From: Tenericutes bacterium HGW-Tenericutes-5
Lineage (GTDB): Bacteria; Bacillota_I; Bacilli_A; Izemoplasmatales; Hujiaoplasmataceae
Direction: 5' to 3'
Assembly (NCBI GenBank): GCA_002839125.1
Contig: PGXI01000095.1
Location: forward strand, 1-5,264
DNA: 5,264 bases
In this document: piece after piece, positions 4,827 to 5,264 of the stretch
Layout: every line of letters begins with the position of its first letter
How positions within the stretch are numbered: position 1 is the first letter of the stretch
Notes under the pieces: generated by a model
What the model saw: only the letters and a program-made list of their open reading frames with translations
What the model was told of the DNA's origin: nothing
Databases searched by the model: none
Program-made: the position numbers and the translations under genes

Positions 4827-5264
4827 ATGGCTTCGTTAAGAGAGATCAAAAAGAAGATTGAATCTACTAAAAAAACTTCACAGATCACCAAAGCCATGAA
4901 TATGGTTTCTGCCTCAAAATTAAGAAAGGTGGAAAGACAATTCAAGGCTTTCCAACCAATCAAAGCCAAAGTTAAGCAATTGTTGGAACATGTACTTTCA
5001 ACTAACCCTGAATACTCACATCCATTATTGGAAACTAGAGAAATAAAGAAGGTTGGATACATTTTAGTAACCAGCGATAGAGGCTTAGCGGGACCATATA
5101 ACAGTCAAGTTTTAAAATATTTTGAAAATGTAATCAAGGATAATAAAATCGATTTTGTTATCGGAACGATTGGATATAAAGCTTTTAGTTACTGTAAAAG
5201 AAAGAACCATCCTTTGTTGAACAAAGAATCAATAAATTCACGGGATGATATCAAGTTCATTGAT
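4827..5264 (+). CDS. atpG: ATP synthase F1 subunit gamma, 3' end cut by window edge
   Basis: Central rotor shaft inside alpha3beta3 that couples c-ring rotation to catalysis. The frame is open from the ATG at 4827 to the last base, giving 146 residues, about half of the usual 285 or so. The N-terminal helix MASLREIKKKIESTKKTSQI followed by TKAMNMVSASKLRK (21-34) is the highly conserved gamma start, including Met24 near the equivalent of E. coli gamma-Met23. The Rossmann-like domain begins at GYILVTSDRGLAGPYN (77-92), another family hallmark. The missing part would hold the C-terminal helix that completes the coiled coil. It lies 14 bases after atpA behind a strong ribosome binding site, in standard operon order; atpD and atpC are expected next. 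Confidence 0.96.
   Translation, partial: MASLREIKKKIESTKKTSQITKAMNMVSASKLRKVERQFKAFQPIKAKVKQLLEHVLSTNPEYSHPLLETREIKKVGYILVTSDRGLAGPYNSQVLKYFENVIKDNKIDFVIGTIGYKAFSYCKRKNHPLLNKESINSRDDIKFID

Overview
The window is one compact, co-directional (+ strand) stretch of A/T-rich bacterial DNA. It holds the 3' part of upp (uracil phosphoribosyltransferase) followed by most of an F-type ATP synthase operon in the order upp - atpZ - atpI - atpB - atpE - atpF - atpH - atpA - atpG. Both edges cut genes: upp lacks only a few N-terminal codons and atpG is about half present. atpD and atpC are expected just beyond the right edge. There is no non-coding stretch longer than about 31 bases, and I see no RNA gene, mobile element, CRISPR array or terminator.

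The organism is most likely a low-GC Firmicute or a relative. The upp-atp linkage is that of Bacillus-type genomes, AtpA and Upp read like Bacillus proteins, Shine-Dalgarno sites are strong (AGGAGG), and TTG starts are used. UGA is used as a stop (atpZ, atpI, atpF) and all visible Trp codons are TGG, which argues against code-4 mollicutes (Mycoplasma, Spiroplasma). An Acholeplasma/Izemoplasma-like lineage or another Firmicute remains possible; I cannot place it more exactly.

Layout: 1-616 upp (5' cut); 619-885 atpZ and 848-1240 atpI, small membrane proteins for assembly or ion handling; 1237-1917 subunit a; 1941-2219 subunit c; 2251-2787 subunit b; 2784-3305 delta; 3307-4812 alpha; 4827-5264 gamma (3' cut). 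Genes are spaced by -38 to +31 bases, with two 4-base stop/start overlaps (atpI/atpB and atpF/atpH), so the genes are probably co-transcribed and several translationally coupled. Subunits a, b and c form the membrane rotor-stator, delta and b the peripheral stalk, alpha (with beta) the catalytic head, and gamma the central shaft.

The most notable point is the coupling ion. Subunit c carries the full sodium-ligand constellation known from the Ilyobacter tartaricus c-ring (Gln43, Val74, Glu76, Thr77 replacing Ser, Thr78, Tyr81), so this is predicted to be a Na+-translocating ATP synthase. Subunit a also departs from the E. coli pattern around its essential arginine. No wholly new system is visible; the value lies in the predicted sodium coupling and the unusual N-termini of subunits c and b.
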